A stretch of 64,000 nucleotides of DNA from Hyphomicrobiaceae bacterium (lineage in GTDB: Bacteria; Pseudomonadota; Alphaproteobacteria; Rhizobiales; Hyphomicrobiaceae), in NCBI GenBank assembly GCA_002919265.1, contig PKEY01000100.1:41586-105585 (forward strand), given 5' to 3'. The notes under the pieces are model-generated. The model made no database searches, was not told where the DNA came from, and saw only the letters and a program-made list of their open reading frames with translations. Below, in pieces: positions 1 through 8,706 of the stretch (positions within the stretch are counted from its first letter, which is position 1; each line of letters opens with the position of its first letter). A program made the translations under genes and the position numbers.

Positions 1-157
1 ATTTCAGCAGCCCGCCCCAACTGGTGGGTTCGCGCTGTGACGCTTGGAGACTGACCTGCTGCACGGAAGCTGTTGATCGGAAGCTGTCATCAGCCGCGCC
101 GCGTGTTAATTGTCCCCCGAGTTCAGTTCAGCCCAACGCGGATCGGGGAGTTGATCG
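1..157. other. window-edge leader region
   Basis: No gene is firmly supported here. A short open frame from base 2 closes with TGA at 38-40 and could be the last dozen codons (ending GGFAL) of a plus-strand gene that begins outside the window. The rest is leader for the SDR gene at 158, including its ribosome binding site GGGGAG at about 142-147. Confidence 0.3.
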
Positions 158-910
158 ATGGGGAAACGGCTTGAGGGAAAAACGGCGTTCTGCACGGCGT
201 CGGGAGCGGGTATCGGTCGGGCGACGGCGATAGCCTTTGCGCGCGAAGGCGCACGGGTCATTGCCACGGACATCGACCCGAAGAAGCTCGAAGGCCTCGA
301 GAAAGAGGGCGTTGCCGAGTGCCTGCAGCTCGACGTGCGAGACACCGCCGCCGTCGAAGCCATGGCGAAGCAGTTCTCTCCCGTCGACATCCTCTTCAAC
401 GCCGCCGGGTTCGTGCATCACAACACGGTGCTCGACTGCACCGATGAGGAGTGGGACTTCGCCTTCGACCTCAACGTCCGCTCCATGCACCGCACGATCA
501 AGGCCTTCCTGCCGGGCATGCTGGAGAAAGGCGGTGGTTCCATCATCAACGTCGCTTCGGGCGCGGGCTCCATCCGCGGCGTGCCGAATCGCTACGTCTA
601 CGGCGCAACCAAGGCAGCCGTGATCGGGCTGACGAAGTCCGTAGCCGTCGACTTCATCCGCAAAGGCATCCGTTGCAATGCCATCTGCCCCGGGACCATT
701 CAGTCACCGTCGCTCGAAGAGCGGATCGCGGCGCTGGGCAAGCAGGTCGGCGGCGTCGAGAAAGCCCGCCAGATGTTCATCGACCGCCAGCCCATGGGGC
801 GGCTCGGCACACCGGAGGAAGTTGCGGCGCTGGCCGTTTACCTGGCTTCTGACGAAAGTGCCTTCACGACCGGCACGACCATGCTGGTCGATGGCGGCTT
901 TGCCCTCTGA
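158..910 (+). CDS. SDR family oxidoreductase (DHRS6/BDH2-like)
   Basis: This is a 250-residue classical short-chain dehydrogenase/reductase, a cytosolic NAD(P)-dependent enzyme acting on a hydroxy or keto group. The nucleotide-binding glycine motif is SGAGIG at residues 15-20, preceded by an unusual Cys-Thr-Ala. NAAG follows at 81-84, catalytic Ser134, and the YGATK pair Tyr148/Lys152. The end, LVDGGFAL, is typical of the family. The ATG follows GGGGAG. It lies upstream of otnI and denD in the same direction, so it probably oxidises or reduces an intermediate of acid-sugar breakdown. The substrate cannot be read from sequence. It resembles the DHRS6/BDH2 branch, but that assignment is loose. 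Confidence 0.85.
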   Translation: MGKRLEGKTAFCTASGAGIGRATAIAFAREGARVIATDIDPKKLEGLEKEGVAECLQLDVRDTAAVEAMAKQFSPVDILFNAAGFVHHNTVLDCTDEEWDFAFDLNVRSMHRTIKAFLPGMLEKGGGSIINVASGAGSIRGVPNRYVYGATKAAVIGLTKSVAVDFIRKGIRCNAICPGTIQSPSLEERIAALGKQVGGVEKARQMFIDRQPMGRLGTPEEVAALAVYLASDESAFTTGTTMLVDGGFAL

Positions 911-1097
911 TCCACCGTCGGTTTCGCTCCACGAAAGGCCCGATCACGCTCTGGAACGGGCCTGGGCGCTGGGCTACAAGAAGGGGCGCCTCACCTCATC
1001 CGCTCGATCGGGGGGACTTACACGGTTCTCAAGGTCGAGCGCAGAAGTGTGAATTCGACGTCCCCAACGAGTACGTTTTCGCAGGAGACCAAGCCTG

Positions 1098-1874
1098 ATG
1101 CCGCGCTTTGCCGCCAACCTGACAATGATGTTCAACGAGGTCCCGTTTCTCGACCGGTTCGAGGCCGCGGCTAAGGCAGGGTTTAAGGGCGTCGAGATCC
1201 TGTTTCCATACGAATACGCAATCGATGAGATTGCAGCGCGGCTGAAGGCCAACGGGCTGCAGCTCGTCCTGTTCAACACACCACCCGGCGACTGGAACAA
1301 GGGCGAGCGAGGGCTTGCCGCTCTGCCGGGACGCGAGGCGGAGTTCGAGGCGGCCCTTCGGCAAGCGCTCAAGTACGCCGAGGCGCTTGGCTGCCCGCGC
1401 ATTCACGTCATGGCCGGGCTCGTCCATCACGGCGCTTCGCGCGCAAGCTACATCGCCAACCTGAAGAAGGCGGCCACCATTGCGCGGGACCACGGCGTCG
1501 AGCTTTTGATCGAGCCGATCAACACGCGGGACATTCCTGGCTTTTTCCTCAACCGCACCAGCGAGGCGCGTGCGGTGATCTATGAGGTCGGCGAGCCAAA
1601 TCTCAAACTGCAGTTCGACATTTACCACCGGCAGGTGATGGAAGGCGACGTGGCTACGGCAATCCGTGAGTACGCGCCGCTCACCCGCCACTACCAGCTT
1701 GCCAATCCGCCCGATCGCGGCGAGCCGGACGAGGGCGAGCTGAATTACGCGTGGCTCTTCCGGCTGATCGACGAAACCGGGTTCGACGGCTGGATCGGCT
1801 GCGAATACAGGCCGCGCCGGGGCACGATCGAAGGATTGAAATGGGCCGAGCGCTGCGGCGTGTGCCTCGGCTGA
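1098..1874 (+). CDS. otnI: 2-oxo-tetronate isomerase (hydroxypyruvate isomerase family)
   Basis: A 258-residue TIM-barrel protein of the xylose-isomerase-like superfamily, hydroxypyruvate isomerase branch. It starts RFAANLTMMF, a typical opening of this branch, and carries the metal and active-site stretches IEPINTRDIPGF, QFDIYH and CEYRPR. In the pathway described for D-erythronate and L-threonate breakdown, OtnI converts 2-oxo-tetronate to 3-oxo-tetronate, which is then phosphorylated by OtnK and cleaved by OtnC. The denD gene follows after 16 bases, which favours OtnI over glyoxylate-linked Hyi. The ATG has GGAG about a dozen bases upstream. otnK and otnC are not in this window; they may lie upstream of base 1. 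Confidence 0.8.
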   Translation: MPRFAANLTMMFNEVPFLDRFEAAAKAGFKGVEILFPYEYAIDEIAARLKANGLQLVLFNTPPGDWNKGERGLAALPGREAEFEAALRQALKYAEALGCPRIHVMAGLVHHGASRASYIANLKKAATIARDHGVELLIEPINTRDIPGFFLNRTSEARAVIYEVGEPNLKLQFDIYHRQVMEGDVATAIREYAPLTRHYQLANPPDRGEPDEGELNYAWLFRLIDETGFDGWIGCEYRPRRGTIEGLKWAERCGVCLG

Positions 1875-1890
1875 TTGGGAGGGTTACACA

Positions 1891-2862
1891 ATGAAGGTAC
1901 TCATCATCGGCGGCGCCGGCATGATCGGCCAGAAGCTTGCCCAACGGCTTGCGAAGGATGGCCATCTTGGCGGCAAACCGATCGACAGTCTGGTGCTCTC
2001 TGACGTGGTCGAGGCGCGTTGCCGTGATTGCCCGTTCCCGATGGTTGCCAAGGTGGGCGATCTGTCCCAGCCGGGCCACGCGGAGGAGCTCGTCGCCGAT
2101 CGGCCCGACGTGATTTTCCATCTCGCTGCAATTGTATCGGGCGAGGCGGAGCAGGAATTCGACAAGGGCTACCGCGTCAACGTTGATGGCACCCGCGCCC
2201 TGTTCGAGGCGGTGCGGAAGGCGGGGCACAAACCGCGTCTCGTGTTTACGAGCTCTATCGCCGTCTTCGGCGCACCGTTTCCCGAGGTCATCGGAGACGA
2301 GTTCTTCACCACGCCGCTGACCTCCTATGGCACGCAGAAGGCCATTGGTGAGCTGCTCCTTGCGGACTACACGCGCAAGGGTTTCTTTGACGGCATCGGC
2401 ATCCGACTGCCGACGATCTGTGTGCGTCCAGGAAAGCCGAACAAGGCGGCCTCGGGCTTTTTCTCCAACATCATCCGCGAGCCGCTGGCCGGAGAGGAGG
2501 CGGTGTTGCCTGTTTCGGAGGACGTGCGCCACTGGCACGCGAGCCCGCGCGCAGCTGTCGGCTTCCTGCTCCACGCCGCCACCATCGATGGTGCGGCGGT
2601 GGGTCCACGGCGGAATTTAACCATGCCTGGTGTTTCCGTGACCGTCGCGGAGCAGATCGAGGCCTTGCGGAAAGTGGCGGGCGACAAGGTGGTGGCGCGG
2701 ATCCGGAGGGAGCCCGATCCCACAATCATGCAGATTGTCGCGGGCTGGCCGCGAAACTTTGATGCGAGCCGGGCGATTAGCCTCGGGTTCAAGGCGGATT
2801 CCAGCTTTGAAGAGATTATCCGGATACACATCGAAGACGAGCTTGGCGGTAAGATCGCCTAA
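1891..2862 (+). CDS. denD: D-erythronate dehydrogenase (NAD-dependent epimerase/dehydratase fold)
   Basis: A 323-residue extended SDR. The Rossmann motif GGAGMIG is at residues 7-13, and the catalytic Tyr146/Lys150 lie in SYGTQKAIGE. DenD oxidises D-erythronate at C2 to 2-oxo-tetronate using NAD, the first step of the route continued by the preceding otnI gene. The start has GGGAGGG ten bases upstream, and only 16 bases separate it from otnI, so the two are almost certainly co-transcribed. A strong hairpin at 2895-2920 closes the operon. The family also contains nucleotide-sugar epimerases, but the otnI neighbour makes DenD the better call. Confidence 0.8.
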   Translation: MKVLIIGGAGMIGQKLAQRLAKDGHLGGKPIDSLVLSDVVEARCRDCPFPMVAKVGDLSQPGHAEELVADRPDVIFHLAAIVSGEAEQEFDKGYRVNVDGTRALFEAVRKAGHKPRLVFTSSIAVFGAPFPEVIGDEFFTTPLTSYGTQKAIGELLLADYTRKGFFDGIGIRLPTICVRPGKPNKAASGFFSNIIREPLAGEEAVLPVSEDVRHWHASPRAAVGFLLHAATIDGAAVGPRRNLTMPGVSVTVAEQIEALRKVAGDKVVARIRREPDPTIMQIVAGWPRNFDASRAISLGFKADSSFEEIIRIHIEDELGGKIA

Positions 2863-2894
2863 ACAACTGCGTTTCAAAAAATGCCCAAAATGGA

Positions 2895-2920
2895 GTTCGG
2901 CCCTGTTTGCAGGGCCGAAC
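2895..2920 (+). terminator. hairpin after denD
   Basis: An 11-bp perfect inverted repeat, GTTCGGCCCTG at 2895-2905 and CAGGGCCGAAC at 2910-2920, with a four-base loop. No T run follows, so it may act as a 3' stabiliser rather than an intrinsic terminator. Nothing else is recognisable in 2921-3190: no FMN riboswitch is evident ahead of ribA, and only short open frames occur. Confidence 0.6.
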
Positions 2921-3190
2921 TGCGTATATGCAACGATTGGAACACCCTATTCGCGCCATACTATTGGGCGCAAACGTTGTTTTGAGTACACCAGGTGTGA
3001 TTTGGTCAGAAACTAGGGAGGCGGGCCGGGAATTGTCATGCGATACGACGAAGACCCGGTCGGACCCTGGGAAATTTCGCGACCCAAGCACTATCTAATA
3101 CTCTGGCGCTATCCACTCCCAGGAATTCGTCGCGCCACCCCGAAAGGTGCAGGATTGAGCAAGACCAAGAATGGATCGAGGGCGCGTAAG

Positions 3191-3964
3191 ATGGCAGACG
3201 CTCCAAAGTCCACCGAAACATTGGCGCGCCAGGCTGCGCGTCTAACCGAAGTCGATTCCGCGCCCTCGAACGGATTCAAACCTCCCTGGCAGCGCCTCTG
3301 GGGACGCAAGCTCGCGAATTCCGATGTTGCGGAACGCGGGGAGCTTAACGAGAACCCCATGTTTCGCGACACAGCGCGCACGGTGTTGCCCGTCGAGTAT
3401 CAGGGCCGCGAGATCATGTTCGAGGCGCACGCCTATGAGGATGATTCGGCCTCGTATCAGGCGCTGGCGCTGGTTCATCGCAAGCCGGGTGTTTCGACGC
3501 CATTGGAAATTCCGCTCGTGCGCGTGCACAGCGGCTGCGTGACGGGCGATATCTTCCACTCACTGCGCTGCGATTGTTACCCTCAGCTGCAGAAGGCCAT
3601 TGGCCGCATCATCGAGGCGGAAACAGGCGTCATCATCTATTTGCCTCATCACGAAGGGCGGGGCATTGGCCTTGTGGCCAAGATCAAAGCCTACGCGGCC
3701 CAGGATCGCGGGCTTGATACGGTTGATGCGAACCTGTCTATCGGCGCGCCCGTCGATGCACGGGATTATTTGCTCGCGGCAAAGATCCTGAAGGATCTCA
3801 AGATCGATCGCATCAGGCTGCTGACCAACAATCCTCTCAAGGTCGAGGCTTTGCGAAATCACGGCATCGATGTCGTGGAGCAGATCCAGCACGCGACCAC
3901 GCCTTCGCCCTACAATGCACGTTATCTCGCCACCAAGCGGGAACGCATGGCCCACAAACTCTGA
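3191..3964 (+). CDS. ribA: GTP cyclohydrolase II
   Basis: GTP cyclohydrolase II opens the riboflavin pathway by converting GTP to 2,5-diamino-6-ribosylamino-pyrimidinone phosphate, formate and pyrophosphate. From the ATG at 3191 the protein has 257 residues. The zinc-binding block VHSGCVTGDIFHSLRCDC gives Cys116, Cys127 and Cys129. HHEGRGIGL and RLLTNNPLK are the other family signatures. No DHBP synthase (RibB) domain is present, so this is a stand-alone enzyme. The frame is open upstream to an ATG at 3038, and a TTG at 3155 behind GGTGCAGGA is another possible start. Compared with classical RibA of about 200 residues there is an N-terminal extension of roughly 60 residues. Confidence 0.9.
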   Translation: MADAPKSTETLARQAARLTEVDSAPSNGFKPPWQRLWGRKLANSDVAERGELNENPMFRDTARTVLPVEYQGREIMFEAHAYEDDSASYQALALVHRKPGVSTPLEIPLVRVHSGCVTGDIFHSLRCDCYPQLQKAIGRIIEAETGVIIYLPHHEGRGIGLVAKIKAYAAQDRGLDTVDANLSIGAPVDARDYLLAAKILKDLKIDRIRLLTNNPLKVEALRNHGIDVVEQIQHATTPSPYNARYLATKRERMAHKL

Positions 3965-4086
3965 CTGCATTTTGCGCCAGCCGTGAAAACGTAGCGGTTT
4001 CAGGCGGTTCAGTGTGGGCGAGGGGTGGCTTACGCTGCAAACCGTGCTAAGAGCCGTTGGTCCAATCTAACCGACGGGAGATGTGC

Positions 4087-4434
4087 ATGACCATCGTACG
4101 CCACGAGTCTTCCGAGATTCTCTCGGATGTCGTTGAGGCCAACGGCTTTGTTTTCACCGCGGGCGTCGTGGCCGACGATCCGAGCGAGGATGCGAAAGGC
4201 CAGACGGAGCAGATCTTGAAGGAGATCGATCGTTTGCTCGGTCTGTGTGGCACCGATAAGAGCAAGATTGTCTCCGCCACGATCTGGGTGACGGACATCC
4301 GCAATCGCGATCAGGTCAACGTCGCATGGCGCGCTTGGACGGGCGGCAAGGATCTGCCTGCGCGTGCCTGCGTGGAGGCGAAGCTCGCCGATCCCCGCCT
4401 GCTCGTCGAAATTGCGGTTATCGCTGTCAAGTAG
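4087..4434 (+). CDS. RidA family (YjgF/YER057c) protein
   Basis: A 115-residue RidA-family protein, a trimeric cytosolic enzyme family that hydrolyses reactive enamine/imine intermediates made by PLP enzymes. The substrate-binding arginine lies in PARACVEA near the C-terminus, followed by VEIAVIA, both typical. The ATG at 4087 is preceded by GGGAG at 4076-4080 with good spacing; a second ATG at 4081 is too close to that site. A clean intrinsic terminator follows at 4447-4474. It belongs to the broad RidA superfamily; the subgroup is not assigned. Confidence 0.85.
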   Translation: MTIVRHESSEILSDVVEANGFVFTAGVVADDPSEDAKGQTEQILKEIDRLLGLCGTDKSKIVSATIWVTDIRNRDQVNVAWRAWTGGKDLPARACVEAKLADPRLLVEIAVIAVK

Positions 4435-4446
4435 TGGACGGAAAAA

Positions 4447-4474
4447 CGGGGAGCTCATTGCTCCCCGAATTTTT
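4447..4474 (+). terminator. intrinsic terminator after the RidA gene
   Basis: An 8-bp perfect stem CGGGGAGC / GCTCCCCG with loop TCATT, followed by AATTTTT. This is a textbook Rho-independent terminator. It lies only 12 bases before the next start codon, so the thioesterase gene must be read from its own promoter or by read-through. Confidence 0.85.
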
Positions 4475-4485
4475 CGGTTGAAGCC

Positions 4486-4932
4486 ATGAGCACAAGCCAA
4501 CGTCAGCCACCAGCCGTTCGCTCATCCTTCAAGCACTTCCGCGTAATACCGACGCGGTGGATGGACAATGACGTCTATGGCCACGTGAACAATGTGGTTT
4601 ACTACTCGTACTTCGATACGCTCATCAATCGCTACCTGATCGATCCCGGCGGTCTCGATATTCATGCCGGTGAGGTGATCGGCATCGTCGCCGAGACGGG
4701 TTGCCGCTTCCATCGCTCCTTCAGCTACCCTGAGGACATCGACGCTGGGCTCAGGGTGGCGCGGCTCGGCACGTCATCAGTGCGCTACGAGGTTGGCCTG
4801 TTCGGCATGGGCGAAAACGAGGCGCGCGCGGACGGTCACTTCGTCCACGTCTTCGTCGATCGCAAGACTCGCCGGCCTGTTCCGATTCCGCCACGGCTGC
4901 GCGAAGCGCTCGCACTCCTTGCAGACAGATGA
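4486..4932 (+). CDS. acyl-CoA thioesterase, 4HBT/YbgC-like hot-dog fold
   Basis: A 148-residue single hot-dog domain of the 4-hydroxybenzoyl-CoA thioesterase type, which hydrolyses acyl-CoA esters in the cytosol. The signature is TRWMDNDVYGHVNN near residue 25-38, containing the catalytic aspartate, followed by YYSYFDT. RFHRSFSYPEDIDAGLRV is the expected central strand region. The acyl substrate is not predictable. The gene stands alone between the RidA terminator and the polysaccharide locus. Confidence 0.85.
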   Translation: MSTSQRQPPAVRSSFKHFRVIPTRWMDNDVYGHVNNVVYYSYFDTLINRYLIDPGGLDIHAGEVIGIVAETGCRFHRSFSYPEDIDAGLRVARLGTSSVRYEVGLFGMGENEARADGHFVHVFVDRKTRRPVPIPPRLREALALLADR

Positions 4933-5288
4933 GCAGGTGCGGCCTCCTGAGGTCGCAGCGTTCGACGATTGTTCGACATTGGCTTTTTACGGGACGGAAA
5001 AAGACTATTGTTTATTGGGTGGCCAAGCTGCAGCCGTTTTTCCGCATCGCCGTTTACTTTATTGAAATAGCAAAGATTCAGTAGTCTGCCGATTTCGCAT
5101 TTCGAAATCGAAACCACCTGTTGATTTTCTTACTCGGCCGCAGTTATGGTCGAACCGTGGCGGGGAGTGGAAGGTTGGCCAACGGGTGGGGAGCCGAGGG
5201 CCGCGTCTACGACCATCACCTTTGAACAAGCAGCAAGAACCTGCGCTTTTGGGCACTTCGAGGGGCGAAGTGCGCACGGGGGGAGTGT
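4933..5288. other. 356-base intergenic region ahead of wecB
   Basis: No coding sequence is recognisable. The right half is AT-richer than its surroundings and probably carries the promoter of the polysaccharide genes, although no clean -35/-10 pair stands out. It contains the inverted repeat at 5091-5109. The wecB ribosome binding site GGGGGGAG is at the right end. Confidence 0.5.
5091..5109. promoter_or_regulatory. inverted repeat, possible operator
   Basis: GATTTCG at 5091-5097 and CGAAATC at 5103-5109 form a perfect 7-bp dyad around CATTT. It lies about 180 bases before wecB in the only AT-rich part of the gap, a plausible place for a regulator of the polysaccharide genes. I do not recognise the motif. 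Confidence 0.35.
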
Positions 5289-6563
5289 ATGCGCGTAGGC
5301 TTGGTCATAGGTACGCGGCCGGAAGCAATCAAAATGGCTCCGGTCGTTCGGGCGCTCAAGGCACGAGGGGGCATAGCGCCCATTGTCATTTCGACGGGCC
5401 AACACCAGCAATTGGTGGAGACAATTCTGGAGTTTTTCGACATCAAGCCCGATTATAATTTGGGTTTGATGCCGAAAAGCGGCTCGCTCAATTCGCTTTA
5501 TGCAAACATCGTAGAGCGACTCGACAATCTTTTCCCCGAGTTGAATCTGGATCTTCTGGTTGTGCAGGGGGACACGACGTCAGCGACGGCGGCAGCGCAC
5601 GCTGCGTTCTACCGTAAGCTCAAGGTGGCACACGTTGAGGCAGGGCTGCGGACGGGACGGCTCGACTCTCCTTGGCCCGAGGAGTGGCATCGGCGGGTGA
5701 TTGCGGTCAGCAGCAATATTCATTTCGCTCCGACGCCGGCGGCTCGATCCTGTCTGATAAGAGAGGGTGTTCCAACCGAAAACGTTATCGTCACAGGGAA
5801 CACTGTTATCGACGCGCTTCTTTCAGTGGTTTTGCGCTTGCGAACTGACGCGGCCTTGAAGGCGCAGCTTGATGCCCAGTTCGATTTTCTGGCGGGGACG
5901 GAAAAAATTCTTCTTGTCACGATTCATCGTCGCGAGAATTTCGGCGCGGGTGTCGAAAATGTGTGCCGAGCGCTGAAGTCCTTAGCCCGCAGAGGCGATG
6001 TGAAAATCGTCCTTCCGGTTCATCCAAACCCAAATGTTAAGGCCCAAGTTCTGAGATTTCTTTCAGGCTTGAAGAACATCCATCTCATTCCGCCGGCGGA
6101 TTACGTCGAGTTTGTCTATCTTATGGAGCGCAGCGACCTGATCCTGACGGACTCCGGCGGTGTGCAGGAAGAGGCGCCTAGTCTCAACAAGCCGGTTTTC
6201 ATCCTGAGAAACACAACGGAGCGTTCCGAAGCCGTGGCTGCTGGCGTTGCACAGCTGATCGGAACGCAGACCGAAAAGATCGTGAAGGCCGTCTCTGATT
6301 TTCTCGACGGAAGGAACACGATCATTCGCGGCGGGGCTAATCCATTTGGTGATGGACGAGCTGCCGAGCGGATTGCGGAGTTTATTGCGTCCGGCCACTG
6401 GCGGCAGGCCCCAAGTGCAAGATTAATCACTCTTCCGGGCCGGAAGCCGCGACGGCCGCGTTTTCAACGCGTACCTCTGCAAATACTGGCAGGGAAAAAC
6501 ACGCTCTCAACTCGCGCTCGGGGTTTCACGGTTGGTAGCGGGGAGGGTGCCGGGCGGGCTTAG
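5289..6563 (+). CDS. wecB: UDP-N-acetylglucosamine 2-epimerase (non-hydrolysing)
   Basis: Interconverts UDP-GlcNAc and UDP-ManNAc, supplying ManNAc-type donors for surface polysaccharide. The N-terminus VGLVIGTRPEAIKMAPVVRA is diagnostic, and QGDTTS, HVEAGLRTG, ILLVTIHRRENFG and LTDSGGVQEEAP are all present in order. The ATG follows GGGGGGAG. At 424 residues it is about 45 longer than usual. The extra C-terminal tail (from about residue 378) is arginine-rich and low in complexity, and looks disordered. It is the first of four same-strand genes ending in a processive glycosyltransferase and an integral membrane protein, so it most likely makes the sugar donor for that polymer. Confidence 0.93.
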   Translation: MRVGLVIGTRPEAIKMAPVVRALKARGGIAPIVISTGQHQQLVETILEFFDIKPDYNLGLMPKSGSLNSLYANIVERLDNLFPELNLDLLVVQGDTTSATAAAHAAFYRKLKVAHVEAGLRTGRLDSPWPEEWHRRVIAVSSNIHFAPTPAARSCLIREGVPTENVIVTGNTVIDALLSVVLRLRTDAALKAQLDAQFDFLAGTEKILLVTIHRRENFGAGVENVCRALKSLARRGDVKIVLPVHPNPNVKAQVLRFLSGLKNIHLIPPADYVEFVYLMERSDLILTDSGGVQEEAPSLNKPVFILRNTTERSEAVAAGVAQLIGTQTEKIVKAVSDFLDGRNTIIRGGANPFGDGRAAERIAEFIASGHWRQAPSARLITLPGRKPRRPRFQRVPLQILAGKNTLSTRARGFTVGSGEGAGRA

Positions 6564-6614
6564 GGGCACTGAACTACGGGTCGGGGCTCGTCCGGCATTC
6601 TGTGGGCTTGTGAA

Positions 6615-7412
6615 ATGCGTACCAAGTTCTCGTGTGTATGTGCGCTTCTCGCGTGCGTTCTGTTGAATTCAATCGCCTTCGCTGATGAAAAGGCCGGCGT
6701 CCGCTCCGAAATCACCACAGTCTTCGGCTATTACGGAGTAACACACGGCCTGTCGGATCGCCGCTTTGCTACAGCTTGGGGTAACGCCTATCTCAGCAGC
6801 GGGTTGGGCGCCCATGCCGAAGTGCACTTCATGGACCGCGAAGAAACCGCGAGTTACTTTGCGGGCGGGCTTTCGTGGAGTGGCACGAGTACGTCCCTGC
6901 GCGGATGGCTTGGGACCAGCACAGGGAACGACGATATTCTTCCGGAGCTTTATGCGCGTATTGAAGGCATCTGGCGGAGCAGCGCAGAAACCGGGTTTGT
7001 CGTCAGCCCAGCCGCAACCTATCGCAAGTTTCGTAATGGGGCCGAGGAAGCGATTGTCGAAGCGGACATTGCAAAATACTATCCGCTGACAACGGGCTAT
7101 CTCATCCTCAACACTTTCGGCCGGGTGCTTTTCATTGATCCCGGCGATCATGTCACTGCATCGTTTGGGGCAGGGGTTACGTACGCGCAATCGCGCAAAG
7201 TTGCGATTGGCGTTACCGTCGAAGCCGGTCGCGCTACCTACGATGGAATGCTCGTACCATCGACATTTGATGAGCCCTACGTCAGTCTCCGCCCACACGT
7301 TTCCTTCTACATAACAGACAAGGCAGAGGTCGTGGGGCTGCTCGAATACAGCAGCCGTCAGTCCTACGATCTTTACGGTGGCTACGTCGGACTGAAGCTG
7401 TACTTCGACTGA
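6615..7412 (+). CDS. predicted outer-membrane beta-barrel, YaiO-like
   Basis: A 265-residue exported protein with a signal peptide of about 23 residues (charged MRTK start, hydrophobic core, cut after AFA). The mature part alternates polar and apolar residues, is rich in Gly, Tyr, Phe and Ser, and ends in YGGYVGLKLYFD, a typical last barrel strand apart from the final Asp. I see no TPR domain. Its position between wecB and a processive GT2 recalls the E. coli pair of an outer-membrane YaiO protein with the GT2 YaiP. I infer a role in export or anchoring of the polymer. The family assignment is by pattern, not by search. Confidence 0.6.
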   Translation: MRTKFSCVCALLACVLLNSIAFADEKAGVRSEITTVFGYYGVTHGLSDRRFATAWGNAYLSSGLGAHAEVHFMDREETASYFAGGLSWSGTSTSLRGWLGTSTGNDDILPELYARIEGIWRSSAETGFVVSPAATYRKFRNGAEEAIVEADIAKYYPLTTGYLILNTFGRVLFIDPGDHVTASFGAGVTYAQSRKVAIGVTVEAGRATYDGMLVPSTFDEPYVSLRPHVSFYITDKAEVVGLLEYSSRQSYDLYGGYVGLKLYFD

Positions 7413-7452
7413 CGCCAATTCTTTCGAGAAAGCAGTAGTTCGATTTTGGCCA

Positions 7453-8706
7453 ATGGTGATCGGTCAAATTCTTATTCTGCTGGCGACAATCCTGGCAGTT
7501 GCGCTTTCCTGTCGCCAGTTCCTTTTCGCGTGGCGGGTGATCCACCAGGGGGGTACGTTTGATCGGTCCGACGACCAAAACGCGTTCGATGAGACTGAAT
7601 GGCCCGATGTCGCCATTCTCATTCCGGCGCACAACGAAGAGCGCGTTTTGGCGGGCTGCCTCAAGGCGATGTGTGCGCTCGATTATCCCGTAGATAAGCT
7701 CTCGATCGTCGTCATCGACGATAGATCAACGGACCTGACATATACGATCGCCAAGGAATTTGCGGAGATGGACAAGCGGGTCCGCGTGATCCGGCGACCC
7801 GAAAATGCGGTCCCAGGCAAGGCAGCCGCGATCCTTGACGGTATGACGGCATCAAAATCGGAAATTCTAGTCTTATTCGATGCCGACTATTTGCCTCCAC
7901 CGAGCTTGCTGAAACACCTCGTTGCGCCATTTGCGGATCCCCAAGTGGGGGCAACGATGGGCCGCGTCGTTCCAGCGAATACGGATCGCGGCTTACTGAC
8001 GAGGTTACTCGATCTTGAACGCCGGGCTGGTTATGCGGTGGATCAGAACGCACGCGAGCTGTTGGGACTTGCTCCGCAGTTTGGGGGTACCGTCGGCGGC
8101 ATTCGGCGGGCGGCACTTGAGAGTGTGGGAGGATGGCCTACAGGGCACCTCGCCGAGGACACGGACCTCACATTTCGCCTCGTGCTAGCAAATTGGCGCG
8201 TCAAATATCTCAATGACGCCCGGTGCTATGAGGAAGTGCCGGAGGATTGGGTCGCGCGCTTCCGACAGGTCCGACGTTGGGCCTACGGACACAATCAATG
8301 TCTGATCAGCTATTTTGGCGAGGTGCTGCGCGCTCCGCGGCTTACGTTGGCGCAGAGGATGGATGGCGCATTATTGCTGCTTATTTATCTCTTTCCCCTG
8401 TTCGTGCTCGTAAGCATTTTCGCGCTTATCCCATTTACCGCGTTCGCCGGAAACGGGATTGTCTCGCGAGTGCTTATCTGGCTCGCGCCCGTCTTATCGA
8501 TCGCAATGCTTGCGCCCTACAGCCAGATCATGGTTGCCGCTGTCTGTGACGGACAACCTCACGTACTTCGAGCGTTGCCTCTACTTTTCATTTCCTCCTG
8601 TGTGTCGCTTTTGGCGGCGAGTGCAGGTGTAATTTTGCTGGCACGGAACCTCTCGATGGGGTTGGCGCCGGGCTGGGACAAGACGCGGCGATACAGAACC
8701 ACCTAG
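7453..8706 (+). CDS. processive family 2 glycosyltransferase (polysaccharide synthase)
   Basis: A 417-residue inner-membrane synthase. An N-terminal hydrophobic segment (about residues 3-20) precedes a GT-A domain with substrate-binding Asp89-Asp90 (DDRST), the metal motif DAD at 143-145, the catalytic Asp236 in AEDTDLTF, and QVRRW at 272-276. The QxxRW motif marks processive enzymes such as cellulose, chitin and hyaluronan synthases. About three further membrane helices follow from residue 305. There is no PilZ domain, so no direct c-di-GMP control is visible. The wecB gene upstream suggests a UDP-HexNAc donor, but specificity cannot be read from sequence. Confidence 0.88.
   Translation: MVIGQILILLATILAVALSCRQFLFAWRVIHQGGTFDRSDDQNAFDETEWPDVAILIPAHNEERVLAGCLKAMCALDYPVDKLSIVVIDDRSTDLTYTIAKEFAEMDKRVRVIRRPENAVPGKAAAILDGMTASKSEILVLFDADYLPPPSLLKHLVAPFADPQVGATMGRVVPANTDRGLLTRLLDLERRAGYAVDQNARELLGLAPQFGGTVGGIRRAALESVGGWPTGHLAEDTDLTFRLVLANWRVKYLNDARCYEEVPEDWVARFRQVRRWAYGHNQCLISYFGEVLRAPRLTLAQRMDGALLLLIYLFPLFVLVSIFALIPFTAFAGNGIVSRVLIWLAPVLSIAMLAPYSQIMVAAVCDGQPHVLRALPLLFISSCVSLLAASAGVILLARNLSMGLAPGWDKTRRYRTT

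Noticed and set aside
2921..3190. FMN riboswitch before ribA
   Set aside because: None of the conserved RFN-element blocks is present.
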